Positions 36,664 to 45,217 of a stretch of 64,000 bases of DNA are shown here, one piece after another. The notes beneath the pieces are model-generated. The model saw nothing but the letters and a program-made list of their open reading frames with translations, was not told the DNA's origin and did no database searches. Location of the stretch: the NCBI GenBank assembly GCA_030447385.1, contig JAUJOY010000001.1:350465-414464 (forward strand), written 5' to 3'. Every line of letters begins with the position of its first letter. The stretch's first letter is position 1. The DNA comes from Mycobacteriales bacterium (GTDB taxonomy: Bacteria; Actinomycetota; Actinomycetes; Mycobacteriales; SCTD01). A program made the position numbers and the translations under genes.

Positions 36664-36684
36664 TGTTGCGAGTCTTTTGCAACA
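36664..36684. promoter_or_regulatory. Inverted repeat before the zinc-binding lipoprotein gene
   Basis: TGTTGC-N9-GCAACA, a perfect 6-bp inverted repeat in an AT-richer stretch, centred about 28 nt before the ATG at 36702. It may be a metal-responsive operator; it does not match the published mycobacterial Zur box. Confidence 0.4.
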
Positions 36685-36701
36685 GCGCATATCTTGCTTG
36701 C

Positions 36702-37715
36702 ATGACCCTGACCCGTCTGAGGACGACGGCGGTGGGCATGCTCGCGTTGCTGCTCACCTCGGCCTGCGGTGCGGCGGGTGACGGGCCGGCCGACCGCACC
36801 GACACCGGGCGGCTCCAGATCGTCTCCACCGTGGCGCCGATCACCTCGATCGTCGCCAACATCGTGGGCGAGCGCGCCGACGTCACCGGGATCGTGCCGG
36901 AGGGGACCAACAGCCACACCTTCGAGCCGCCGCCGCAGGCCTCGGCGGTGATGGAGAAGGCCGACGTGGTGTTCGTCAACGGGCTGCAGCTGGAGGAGCC
37001 GACGTTCGAGCTGGCGAAGGCGAACGCCCCGGACGAGGCGGTGATCGTGAAGCTCGGCGATCGGGTCCTGCCCGAGTCGGAGTACATCTTCGACTTCTCC
37101 TTCCCGAAGGAGGACGGCAAGCCCAACCCGCACCTGTGGACCGACCCGACGTACGCGATGAGGTACGCCGACGTCGTCAGGGACACGCTGGTCGCCAAGG
37201 ACGGCGCGAACGCCGACTACTACACGGCCAACCACCGGGCCTTCGTCGCGAAGGCGTCGGCCCTGTCCGAGGCGCTGCTGGCCGATCAGGCCACGATCTC
37301 CCCAGGGGGCAAGCAGCTGCTCACCTACCACGACGCCTACGCCTACTTCGCGAGGACCTTCGGGTGGGAGGTCATCGGGGCGGTGCAGCCGAGCAACTTC
37401 GAGGATCCGCAGCCCAAGGAGATCGCGCGCATCATCGACCAGGTACGCGAGCGCAAGGTGCGCACGATCTTCGGCTCCGAGGTGTTCCCGTCCAAGGTGC
37501 TGGAGCAGATCGCGAACGAGACCGGCGCACGGTACGAGGACACGCTGCGCGACGACGACCTGCCCGGCAAGCCGGGCGACCCGGAGCACTCGTGGCTGGG
37601 CCTTCTGCGCTACGACTACGTCACGATGATCAAGGGCCTCGGCGGGACGACGAGGAACCTCGACGCGATCGACGTGGCCGACGTGGCCCCGGACAGGGCG
37701 CGCTACCCGCAGTAG
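36702..37715 (+). CDS. Zinc/manganese ABC transporter substrate-binding lipoprotein (ZnuA-like)
   Basis: 337-residue cluster A-I metal-binding protein. Signal peptide with lipobox (LLLTSAC). Metal-site regions: SNSHTFEPPPQ-type text at GTNSHTFEPPP (His1), KPNPHLWTDPTYAMRYADVV (His2), LLTYHDAYAYFARTFGWEVIG (His3), and the final acidic region FGSEVFPSKVLEQIANETG. All expected ligands are present, so zinc or manganese binding is likely. No His-rich loop is seen. No permease or ATPase gene follows; the next gene is convergent corA, so the partners must lie elsewhere. Confidence 0.93.
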   Translation: MTLTRLRTTAVGMLALLLTSACGAAGDGPADRTDTGRLQIVSTVAPITSIVANIVGERADVTGIVPEGTNSHTFEPPPQASAVMEKADVVFVNGLQLEEPTFELAKANAPDEAVIVKLGDRVLPESEYIFDFSFPKEDGKPNPHLWTDPTYAMRYADVVRDTLVAKDGANADYYTANHRAFVAKASALSEALLADQATISPGGKQLLTYHDAYAYFARTFGWEVIGAVQPSNFEDPQPKEIARIIDQVRERKVRTIFGSEVFPSKVLEQIANETGARYEDTLRDDDLPGKPGDPEHSWLGLLRYDYVTMIKGLGGTTRNLDAIDVADVAPDRARYPQ

Positions 37716-37739
37716 GTGGGGGGCGGGCGCCCAGGTGCC

Positions 37740-38822
37740 CTACAGCCAGCCGTTGTGCTTGAACAGCCGGTGCAGCGACAGGCACGCGGTGGCGATCACC
37801 GCGAGGACGAGGAAGTAGCCGTACTCCCAGCGCAGCTCGGGCATGTTCTCGAAGTTCATCCCGTAGACGCCGGCAATGGCGGTGGGCACCAGCGCGATGG
37901 CCGCCCAGGCCGAGATCTTGCGCATGTCCTCGTTCTGGCGCACGGCCACCGCGCTCTGCTGGACGCTCACGCGGGCGACGTTGGCCTGCAGGACGTCGGT
38001 GAGCAGCCGGTCCTGGCTGTCGAGAGTGTCCGCGGCCCGCATGAGGTGGTCGTGGACGTCGCGGAAGTAGGGCCGCAGCGCCTCAGGGGTGCGGGGGATG
38101 CTGCCCGCGGCGAGGCGCTCCAGGGGCGCCGCGAGCGGGGCCAGCGCGCGGCGGAACTCGAGGACCTCGCGCTTGAGCTTGTAGATGCGCTCCGCGTGGT
38201 CGCCGGCGTCGGCGCTGAAGACCTGCGCCTCGATCTCCGCGACGTCGTCGTCGATGGAGGCGATGGCCCGCTCGTACTCGTCCACGATCTGGTCGGCGGC
38301 CTGGTACAGCACGCACATCGGCCCCTGCACGGCGGCGTCCACCTCGCCGCCCTCGAGCTGCTGGCGCACCGTCCGCAGCACCTCGGACTCGCCGTGCCGC
38401 ACCGTGACGACGAAGTTGTGCCCGAGGAAGATGGCCACCTCGGCGACGTCGATCACCTCGTCGCTGTCGATGTAGCGGACCGGCTTGAGGACCGCGAACG
38501 TCACGTCGCCGTACCGCTCGAGCTTGGGTCGCTGGTGGGCCTTGACGGCGTCCTCCACCGCCAGCGCCGGGAGGGCGAACTCCTCGGCGACGGCTTCGAC
38601 CTCAGCCGCGCTGGGCTGCTGCAGGCCGATCCAGACGAACCCGTTGGTGCTGGCAGCCGCTTCGCCGGCCTGCTCGAGCGGGACCCGTCCCGGACGCCGC
38701 TGACCGCACTCGTAGACGGCGCAGTCGGCGATGACGCTCTCGACGGTCCGCGGCTCCCGCGAGGCCGCGGGCGTGGGCGGGCTTCGCGACGGGTCCGGCA
38801 CCCCTGTCCGGCTCAGACGCAC
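37740..38822 (-). CDS. corA: CorA-family magnesium/cobalt transporter
   Basis: About 360 residues. The cytoplasmic funnel domain reads FVWIGLQQPSAAEVEAVAEEFALPALAVEDAVKAHQRPKLERYGDV, typical of CorA, followed by long helices and two C-terminal membrane segments with the pore signature YGMNFENMPEL. The start is uncertain: GTG at 38822 (GGGCGGGA upstream) is chosen, GTG at 38801 is possible, and the frame remains open further into the 3' end of the next gene. The protein probably begins functionally at VESVIADCAVYECG. Convergent with the ZnuA-like gene. Confidence 0.92.
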   Translation of the reverse strand: MRLSRTGVPDPSRSPPTPAASREPRTVESVIADCAVYECGQRRPGRVPLEQAGEAAASTNGFVWIGLQQPSAAEVEAVAEEFALPALAVEDAVKAHQRPKLERYGDVTFAVLKPVRYIDSDEVIDVAEVAIFLGHNFVVTVRHGESEVLRTVRQQLEGGEVDAAVQGPMCVLYQAADQIVDEYERAIASIDDDVAEIEAQVFSADAGDHAERIYKLKREVLEFRRALAPLAAPLERLAAGSIPRTPEALRPYFRDVHDHLMRAADTLDSQDRLLTDVLQANVARVSVQQSAVAVRQNEDMRKISAWAAIALVPTAIAGVYGMNFENMPELRWEYGYFLVLAVIATACLSLHRLFKHNGWL

Positions 38823-38853
38823 TGCGGTTCCCGCCCTTCGTCGCGCTGCCCGC

Positions 38854-40500
38854 TCAGCTCGGGGGCTCGGGGTCGTACGCCGTCTTGAAGACCCTACGGC
38901 TGGCGACCCCGTCGCCACCACTGACAGTGCGGGTGACGTCGATGCGGAAGCCACCACCCTCCCGCGGCTGTCGCGGCCCGGCCTGCGAGCTGACCTGCCG
39001 GCCGCCGTTGTTGCCGTACATCTCCACCTTCACCGAGTTCGGCGTCCAGATCGTGCGGATCAAGATGCCGGCGGCCGTGTCGTTGCGGATCTTCACGTCG
39101 ACCGAGCCGAAGTAGACCGTCGACTCGCGGCCTGGGGGGTACCGCGAGATGTAGAAGCTGTGCGGCTTGTGCTCCTCGATCGGCAGCCCGGCGAAGAAGG
39201 CGGCGTTGAACAGCGTCGTCGCGAACTGCGACACCCCGCCGCCGACCTCGTCGACCAGGACGCCGTCGACGATCGCGCCGCCGGCGACGAAGCCGCGTTC
39301 GACCGTGCGCCGGCCTGCTCTGCCGTTCAGGCTCATGACCTCACCGGGCGCGATGGTTGCCCCGTCGACCAGCTCGGCCATGCGCCGGATGTTGGTGGCC
39401 CTCAGTTGCCCGGCCGGGAAGTACGTGGTGAAGGTCCCGATCACGGAGTTGACCGACATCGCCTGCGAGGTCGACAGCTTGGGCTCGGTGGTCACGAGGG
39501 GGAGCACGGGGTCCGCACCCTTGCCAGCGAGGACCATCGCCTTCAGCTTGGCCGTCGCGGCTGGCACGTCGACGGCCTGTCCGGTGGCGCCGGGCTGCAC
39601 CGCCACCTGCGCCGGCAGCGGTGACCAGCTCAGGTCGCCCTTGCCGTCGAGGACCGGGGCGCCCGAGAGGTTGGTGATCGCGGCCTCGCGCGGGGCGACG
39701 TTGAGCTGGGCGGTCTGCTTGGCGACCAGGTCGGTGAGGGCGAGCTCGTCCACGACCAGCGCGAGGTCGCCACCGGCAGCCTCGGCCTGCAGCAGCGGCC
39801 CCACCTCCCGCTGGGACAGCCGCAGGGTCTTGGCGCCGTTCCCCACGGTGTACGGCGTCGCGAGCGCCTTGCGGGCCGCCGCCGACACCTGCTCGACATC
39901 GGCGAGGGTCGTGTCGGGCTCGGAGGTGGTGACCGGCAGCGCCAGCGGGTCCTTGCGGCCCTGCTCGAAGGCCTCCACGACGGCGTCCTCCGCCGCGCTG
40001 CGGTTCAGGGTCCGCCCCTGCTGCGGCGGTTGCGGCACGACGTCGAGCCCGTTGACGGTGAAGCCGCCCGTGGCGGAGGGCCGGTTCACCTGGTCCGCGA
40101 GCTCGTCCAGGCGGGCGCGCAGCCGCTTCTCGTCGACCTCCACCGCGAGGTCGATCTCACGGTCTCCCCCGCCGAACAGCGGGCCGGTGACCGCGGCCAG
40201 CGGCCTCCCGACTCGGCCCGCCGACATCGCCCGGTCCACGGTGCCCTGGAGGTCGACAGTGACCACCGACCGGTCGATGCCCTCGCGCACGTCCCCGGCC
40301 GTGACGGGCAGCGTGCCGGTGGTCCGCTCGTCGACGATCCGCGACACCGCGGTGCGCACCTCGGACCGCTCCAGCCCGCCGACCTCGACCCCGGCCACGG
40401 TGGTGCCGGGCAGCGCCTCGCCCGCCTGCAGGCCCACCGCGGTGAGGACGCCCACCGTGGCTGTCGCCACCAGGGCCGCACCGATCCACGTGCCTCGCAC
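38854..40500 (-). CDS. VanW family protein with peptidoglycan-binding-like domains
   Basis: 548 residues. An N-terminal membrane segment (IGAALVATATVGVLTAVGL) anchors the protein; two repeats of the PG_binding_4/YoaR type follow (LPGTTVAGVEVGGLERSEVRTAV; DVVPQPPQQGRTLNRSAAEDAVVEAF), and the VanW domain is at the C-terminus (NIRRMAELVDGATIAPGEVMSLNGRAGRRTVERGFV, DEVGGGVSQFATTLFNAAFFAGLPIEEHKPHSFYISRYPPGRESTV). VanW proteins are linked to envelope functions but their reaction is unknown. GTG start with AGAGGAG upstream. It may be co-transcribed with corA (32 bp gap). Confidence 0.93.
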   Translation of the reverse strand: MRGTWIGAALVATATVGVLTAVGLQAGEALPGTTVAGVEVGGLERSEVRTAVSRIVDERTTGTLPVTAGDVREGIDRSVVTVDLQGTVDRAMSAGRVGRPLAAVTGPLFGGGDREIDLAVEVDEKRLRARLDELADQVNRPSATGGFTVNGLDVVPQPPQQGRTLNRSAAEDAVVEAFEQGRKDPLALPVTTSEPDTTLADVEQVSAAARKALATPYTVGNGAKTLRLSQREVGPLLQAEAAGGDLALVVDELALTDLVAKQTAQLNVAPREAAITNLSGAPVLDGKGDLSWSPLPAQVAVQPGATGQAVDVPAATAKLKAMVLAGKGADPVLPLVTTEPKLSTSQAMSVNSVIGTFTTYFPAGQLRATNIRRMAELVDGATIAPGEVMSLNGRAGRRTVERGFVAGGAIVDGVLVDEVGGGVSQFATTLFNAAFFAGLPIEEHKPHSFYISRYPPGRESTVYFGSVDVKIRNDTAAGILIRTIWTPNSVKVEMYGNNGGRQVSSQAGPRQPREGGGFRIDVTRTVSGGDGVASRRVFKTAYDPEPPS

Positions 40501-40672
40501 CCGCGCGTCTCCTCTGACCGATCACCACGCGACGAGGGGCGCCGGTGGGGGTTGTCCTTGGGAGAACCTTCGCACGTCGGGGCGCGCTCTGAGAGGTCTG
40601 TCGCGCGAACGCAAGGGGAGGTGCGCCTGTCGCCCCGAGATGGCTCCGCCACCGCCGCTTCGCGGGGGGGGG

Positions 40673-41410
40673 TCAGGCCCGGGCGGCCCTTGCCTGCAAG
40701 ATGCCTGCGAGCTCGGCGGCCTGCGTCGGGCTGAGCACCTGCGTCTGCTCGGTCAGGACCCGCAGCAGCGCGGGGTCGTCGCGCGTCTGCTCGCTGGACT
40801 GCAGCAGGACCGTTCCGCTCCCGGTGAAGTCGTACTGGCGCTCCTCGCCGGACGCCCGGCCGAACACACCTGTGAGCATCCCGGTGATGCTGGCCGCCAT
40901 CCAGGCCGCGTCGAAGTGCTGGGAGGGAGAGGGGCAGTCGGCCCAGCCGAGCAGCGCTTCGGGATCGGCGCGGAAGGGCGGCTCGACGAAGATCACCGGA
41001 CCGTTGGAGGAGGCGATGAACGTGCCGGTCCCGAGCAGCGTGAGGAACCCCGGCACGATCGACTGCTTGAGCTCCAGGGAGGTGTCGAAGGCGAGCAGGT
41101 TGCCGGCCCGCACGGTCAGGTTGCCGGCGTCGAGGTCGAAGCTGTTCACGTCGTGCCCCCGGTCGGCGACGACGACCTTGCCGGCGCCGGAGACCACGAC
41201 CCACTCCTGCGCGTACACCGGGCTGGAGAACCGGGCCGCGACGAACGCCGAGGCGGAGCTCAGCGCCGACAGCGGGTCGAAGCGCGCATCACCGTAGTAG
41301 GCGATCATCGCGCCCCTCTTCAGGAACCAGTCGTGGGTGAGGTCGAGGCAGAAGGAGTAGGCGTTGACGTTGTCGTCGGACGGCAGGCTGCCCGCGTCGT
41401 AGCTGTCCAT
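40673..41410 (-). CDS. AIM24 family protein (third of three)
   Basis: 245-residue double-stranded beta-helix protein of the AIM24/TraB-like family. Text such as WFLKRGAMIAYYGDARFDPL, VVVSGAGKVVVADRGHDV, LTVRAGNLLAFDTSLELKQ and FTGSGTVLLQSSEQ is diagnostic. This copy has a longer C-terminal part with a helical end (LTEQTQVLSPTQAAELAGILQ). ATG at 41410, TAGGAG upstream, 8 nt after the previous stop. Role in bacteria is not established; the mitochondrial namesake affects respiratory membrane organisation. Confidence 0.9.
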   Translation of the reverse strand: MDSYDAGSLPSDDNVNAYSFCLDLTHDWFLKRGAMIAYYGDARFDPLSALSSASAFVAARFSSPVYAQEWVVVSGAGKVVVADRGHDVNSFDLDAGNLTVRAGNLLAFDTSLELKQSIVPGFLTLLGTGTFIASSNGPVIFVEPPFRADPEALLGWADCPSPSQHFDAAWMAASITGMLTGVFGRASGEERQYDFTGSGTVLLQSSEQTRDDPALLRVLTEQTQVLSPTQAAELAGILQARAARA

Positions 41411-41418
41411 CGGAGCTC

Positions 41419-42066
41419 CTACAGCTTCTGCTCGGAGGCCTGCACGTATACCGTGCCGGAGCCGGTGAGCTTGAGCTGGAAGGCCTCGCCCGAGCCGCGG
41501 CCCACGGCCTCACGCCAGCCGACCTTGGCCGACAGGTCGACCTGCACCGCACCGGTGTGGGCCACGTAGGCCTGCGGGTCGACGCCTACCGGCTCGCCCG
41601 GGCTGACGGTCAAGGGGAACGCGCCGCCGTGCGAGAGCAGCGCCACCGAGCCCGTGCCGGAGATGCTGGTCGTGAACAGGCCCTGGCCGGTGACCGCGCC
41701 GCGGACGACGTTGCGCAGCCCGCCCTGGCCGAGGAACTGCACTCCGGTCTGCAGGCCGGCGCTGTGCGCCAGCAGCCGGTCGGCCTCCACGACCAGCCCC
41801 TCCCCCCGCAGGTCGAGCACCGTGAGGTGCAGGCCCCGGTGGCCGTAGAGCACCGACCCGGAGCCCTCGGCCACCATCGTCGGGGCGCTCTCCGAGGCCA
41901 TCACAGCGCCCACGGCGCCCCCCAGTCCGGTGCCCTGCCCGTGGACCGGGCGGAAGCGCACGTCGCCGGTGTATCCGAGCATCGCACCCCGTCTGGACAG
42001 CACGGCCGACTGCGGCGAGATCGGGCAGCGCACCACCTTGCTGTTCACCTGCTCGAAGGCGCCCAT
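41419..42066 (-). CDS. AIM24 family protein (second of three)
   Basis: 215 residues, same beta-helix family: VLSRRGAMLGYTGDVRFRPV, GSVLYGHRGLHLTVLDLRGEGLVVEADRLLAHS, GQGLFTTSISGTGSVALLSHGG, and FQLKLTGSGTVYVQASEQ. It starts 1 nt after the stop of the first AIM24 gene and is clearly a paralogue of both neighbours, so the three likely form one complex. Confidence 0.92.
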   Translation of the reverse strand: MGAFEQVNSKVVRCPISPQSAVLSRRGAMLGYTGDVRFRPVHGQGTGLGGAVGAVMASESAPTMVAEGSGSVLYGHRGLHLTVLDLRGEGLVVEADRLLAHSAGLQTGVQFLGQGGLRNVVRGAVTGQGLFTTSISGTGSVALLSHGGAFPLTVSPGEPVGVDPQAYVAHTGAVQVDLSAKVGWREAVGRGSGEAFQLKLTGSGTVYVQASEQKL

Positions 42067-42067
42067 C

Positions 42068-42703
42068 TCAGCGCTCCGCCGGCTGGATCAGGACCAGCCC
42101 CGTCCCGTCGAAGCGCAGCGAGAACGGCTCGCCCGAGCCGCCGCCCACCAGAGACCTCCAGGAGACGCCGGACACCAGCGTCGGCGTGGTCTGCCCGGTG
42201 CTCGCGACGTACGCATCGGGGTCCACGGTGACCGGCGAGCCGGGCGAGACGGACAGGCCGATCAGCGGACCGTCGGACAGGATCGCCACCTGGCCGTCGC
42301 CGGCGACGGTGGTGGTCGCGAGGCCCTGTCCGGAGGTCGCGCCCCGCAGTCCGGCGAACCGCACGTCCAGGCGCAGGCCCGGCGACACCGCGAGCAGGGC
42401 ATCGGACTCCACCACCAGGGTGTCCGCGGTCAGGTCCACGACGGTGACGTCCGCGGCGTTCTGTGCCAGGTAGACCCGGCCGGTGCCGCGGCACTGCATG
42501 AGCGACACGCTCTCGCCCGTGGCTTTGCGCTTCAGGGCTGCCTTGAGGCCCTCACCGCCGCCCACTCCTGCGTGGACGAACTCGATCTGCCCCGTGTAGG
42601 CGACCATCGAGCCGCTCGCGGCCCGGATGGCGTCGCCCTGCAGGTCCGCGTGCAGGACCCGCCCGCTCGCGTGAAGCACCGCCATCAGGCGACCGTAGGG
42701 CAT
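42068..42703 (-). CDS. AIM24 family protein (first of three)
   Basis: About 211 residues: LQGDAIRAASGSMVAYTGQIEFV, GTGRVYLAQNAADVTVVDLTADTLVVESDALLAVS, GQGLATTTVAGDGQVAILSDG and FSLRFDGTGLVLIQPAE are family hallmarks. ATG at 42703 or the internal ATG at 42685 may start the protein; neither has a strong ribosome binding site. First gene of the three-gene AIM24 operon; divergent from the exported protein/sortase pair. Confidence 0.9.
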   Translation of the reverse strand: MPYGRLMAVLHASGRVLHADLQGDAIRAASGSMVAYTGQIEFVHAGVGGGEGLKAALKRKATGESVSLMQCRGTGRVYLAQNAADVTVVDLTADTLVVESDALLAVSPGLRLDVRFAGLRGATSGQGLATTTVAGDGQVAILSDGPLIGLSVSPGSPVTVDPDAYVASTGQTTPTLVSGVSWRSLVGGGSGEPFSLRFDGTGLVLIQPAER

Positions 42704-42836
42704 GCGTCGGGGAGCAGGAACCGGAACAGCGGGCACGCACGGCAGCCCCCCGCCCCGCACAGATCGAGCGCGGTCGTCGTCGCGGCTGGGCTTGCTGCCA
42801 GCCGAAACGCCCGGGACTGAACTGCGGGGACGGCGC

Positions 42837-42860
42837 GGCCGTACGTAAGGCCATACGGCC
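42837..42860. promoter_or_regulatory. Inverted repeat upstream of the exported protein/sortase pair
   Basis: GGCCGTA (42837-42843) and TACGGCC (42854-42860) form a perfect 7-bp inverted repeat with a 10-nt spacer, 33 nt before the ATG at 42893. It could be an operator or leader hairpin. Confidence 0.4.
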
Positions 42861-42892
42861 GCGACCGCGCCCCTCAGCCTCCCGGAGCTCCC

Positions 42893-43570
42893 ATGACCGC
42901 CCGCCGCCCCGCCCGCCTGCTGCTGACTGCCGCCCTGGCCGCCGGCCCGCTGCTGCTCATGGCGGTTCCCGCCTCCGCCGTGGGCGAGCGCCCCGTCGCC
43001 TACATCAACCCGGACAAGGGCATGCCCACCGAGAACCCCAACGTCGCTGCGACGTCTGAGTGCGAGACGCCGATCCAGAAGGACACCCAGCCACTGGGTA
43101 CCGAGGCCGACGGCAAGGGCAACGTGCATGTCGACGCCTGCCTGTTCGACGCGGCGAACATGCGCGTCAACACCCGTGCGGCCTTCACCGTCTCCGGCGT
43201 CGGCGTCATCTCCGGGTGCCCCGACCCCGACAAGGAGGGTCCGCAGACGTCGATGAAGGTTGGCAGCAGCTGCGTGCTGTCCAGCTTCGAGGCAGCCAAC
43301 AGCGAGTACCACGTGCGGGTCGTGTCCGGCACCGCCGGTTCACAGACGGTCGACTTCTGCGCCGACCCCGAGGGTGACGGTTGCGCCAACGCAGAGCAGA
43401 AGTCGACGGTGCGCATCACGTGGGGATCACCCACCGGCGGTGTCGCCACGGGTGGCCGGACCGACGGCGGCAGTGTCCCCGCCGCCCCGGTGGGCGTCGC
43501 GTTGGCCGCGTTCGTCGCTGCCGGCGCCGCGCTGGCCGCCGCACGGCGCAGTGCGGCATCCCATCGCTGA
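42893..43570 (+). CDS. Exported protein with C-terminal membrane anchor, partner of sortase F
   Basis: 225 residues: signal peptide (LLLTAALAAGPLLLMAVPASA), a secreted domain with several cysteines (SECETPIQ, VDACLFDAAN, SGCPDPDKEGP, GSSCVLSS, DFCADPEGDGCA) probably disulfide-bonded, a Gly-rich linker, and a C-terminal hydrophobic segment with a basic tail. No LPXTG-type motif is seen, so attachment by the adjacent sortase is possible but not shown. It overlaps the sortase gene by 20 bp, implying coupled translation. Confidence 0.8.
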   Translation: MTARRPARLLLTAALAAGPLLLMAVPASAVGERPVAYINPDKGMPTENPNVAATSECETPIQKDTQPLGTEADGKGNVHVDACLFDAANMRVNTRAAFTVSGVGVISGCPDPDKEGPQTSMKVGSSCVLSSFEAANSEYHVRVVSGTAGSQTVDFCADPEGDGCANAEQKSTVRITWGSPTGGVATGGRTDGGSVPAAPVGVALAAFVAAGAALAAARRSAASHR

Positions 43571-44318
43571 CCGGTCCACCAGACGGCGTCCCCGAGGCGA
43601 GCGCGGACTCGCCGCGGCGGCGCTGGTCGGCGTCGCCGGGCTGCTGATCGTGAGCGGGACGGCCGTCCTGCTCCTGTCCGGCGTCTTCTCCGCCCTCACG
43701 CCGTCCCGTACAGCCGGCGACGTGAGGGCAGTTGTGCCCCCGCCGACCCTGTTCTCGTCGCCATCTACGTCCCCGTCGCCGGCGCCATCAGCCTCGCCGT
43801 CACCTCCGCCATCGCCATCGGCAACGGACGGGGCGTCACAGCCCGCCAAAGCTGCGGTGAAGGCCCCGCCCCGGCAGATGGCGGGCCGGCTGCGGCTGAC
43901 CGTGCCCGCGCTCGGCGTCGACACCGACACCCTGGCGCTGGGGACCGACCGGAACAACGAGCTCGAGGTCCCGTCGACCGCGCAGGGCGTCGGGTGGTAT
44001 CGCGACGGCTCCCTCCCCGGGGACGTGGGTCCGGCCGTCTTCGCGGGCCACATCAACCTCAACGGTCGCGACGGCGTGTTCTCGAAGCTGGCGACGATGC
44101 GTCCCGGCCAGGAGGTCCTGACGGTGCGGCCGGACGGGAGGCCGGTGCGCTTCGTGGTGACCCAGGTCGAGCAGCACCCCAAGAACGCCTTCCCCACCGA
44201 TGCGGTGTACGGGCCGACCTCAGCCCCCGAGCTGCGCCTCATCACCTGTGGTGGATCGTTCGACAGGGGGAGCGGCAGCTACCGCGACAACATCGTGGTG
44301 TTCGCCCGCCTGGCGTGA
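43551..44318 (+). CDS. Class F sortase
   Basis: 255-residue membrane-anchored cysteine transpeptidase. N-terminal anchor (GLAAAALVGVAGLLIVSGTAVLLL), Ser/Pro-rich spacer, then the sortase barrel: RLTVPALGVDTDTLALG, GWYRDGSLPGDVGPAVFAGHIN (catalytic His), LRLITCGGSFDRGSGSYRDNIVVFARL (catalytic Cys and Arg). This is the class F pattern common in Actinobacteria. GTG at 43551 is chosen because it is the first start before the anchor; it lies inside the upstream gene's last codons. Substrate unknown. Confidence 0.9.
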   Translation: MRHPIADRSTRRRPRGERGLAAAALVGVAGLLIVSGTAVLLLSGVFSALTPSRTAGDVRAVVPPPTLFSSPSTSPSPAPSASPSPPPSPSATDGASQPAKAAVKAPPRQMAGRLRLTVPALGVDTDTLALGTDRNNELEVPSTAQGVGWYRDGSLPGDVGPAVFAGHINLNGRDGVFSKLATMRPGQEVLTVRPDGRPVRFVVTQVEQHPKNAFPTDAVYGPTSAPELRLITCGGSFDRGSGSYRDNIVVFARLA

Positions 44319-44416
44319 CATCCCCCGGGTCGCTGTGAGCACAGCCACCGGGCGACCGTTGAGCGCACGGTGCTGCGTCCGCAACCCCAACCGGCGGTTC
44401 GTACGCGCCACCCGGC

Positions 44417-44800
44417 TCAGCCGCCGTGCTGCTGGACCAGCCGCCCCGGCGCCCGTACGCGCCACGCCTCGTGCACCAGCTCGTCGAGGTCCGGCAGGTC
44501 GATGTCGTCGAGGCGTACGAGCACAGCCGGGTAGTCGCGGAAGTGCGGGGTCGTGAAGAAGCTCTGCGGGTCGTCGGTGAGAAGGGCCTCCCGCACGCCG
44601 ACGTCTTGGACGGACGCCGCCAGGACCGGACCGGCTGGTGCGGTCGGACCCAGGGCCCTCAGGTCGGCCGCGCGCAGCGGCCGCTCCCACAGGAAGGTCT
44701 TGCTCCTGACCCGCCACTGCCGGTCGCCCGCGGCCGAGGAGGTCTGCGTGGTCGCCGGCAGGCTCAGGGCCAGCCGCCGGACGTCATCCCAGGTGGCCAT
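44417..44800 (-). CDS. MmcQ/YjbR family protein
   Basis: 127 residues with the CyaY-like alpha/beta fold of the MmcQ/YjbR family: WDDVRRLALSLPATTQTSS at the start, WRVRSKTFLWERPL in the first strands, ALLTDDPQSFFTTPHFRDYPAVLVRLDDIDLPDLDELVHEAWRV at the end. Some members bind DNA in vitro but the cellular role is unclear. Convergent with sortase F and divergent from the next small gene. Confidence 0.88.
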   Translation of the reverse strand: MATWDDVRRLALSLPATTQTSSAAGDRQWRVRSKTFLWERPLRAADLRALGPTAPAGPVLAASVQDVGVREALLTDDPQSFFTTPHFRDYPAVLVRLDDIDLPDLDELVHEAWRVRAPGRLVQQHGG

Positions 44801-44929
44801 GGTGACGACGCTAGGGCCGTGCTACCCGAGCGTGCCAGACGCGGTTCGATACGAGGAGGGTGAGCGAGTAACGTGCCCGCTCGCAGGTGACCTGTGTCGC
44901 CCGTTCGAGCAGAGAACCCTGGAGGGTCG

Positions 44930-45217
44930 ATGAAGTTCCTGGTCATCTGGCGATTGGAGATCTCGAGGGTGTCGACCGAGGTGATGAAGACCGTTCTCCG
45001 GATGTCGGACTACGCCCGGCCCCTCGAGGAGTCGGGCAAGGTCACCGGCCGCTACCACATCGTCGGGTCCCATGGGGGCGCCTGGATCTACGACGTCGAG
45101 TCGAACGACGAGCTCGAGATGCTGCTCGCCCAGTCGCCGGTCTACAACTTCTCGCACTTCGAGGTGCTGCCGCTGGCGGACATGAGCGCCCTGCCGGTCG
45201 CGCCGCCGCAGCAGTAG
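44930..45217 (+). CDS. Small muconolactone-isomerase-like/DUF3303-type protein
   Basis: 95 residues; ATG at 44930 preceded by GGAGGG. The text KFLVIWRLEISRVSTEVMKTVLRMSDYARPLEESGKVTGRYHIVGSHGGAWIYDVESNDELEMLLAQSP fits a single ferredoxin-like (dimeric alpha-beta barrel) domain as in muconolactone delta-isomerases and stress-related small enzymes. No catabolic neighbours support a catechol pathway, so activity is uncertain. Confidence 0.75.
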   Translation: MKFLVIWRLEISRVSTEVMKTVLRMSDYARPLEESGKVTGRYHIVGSHGGAWIYDVESNDELEMLLAQSPVYNFSHFEVLPLADMSALPVAPPQQ

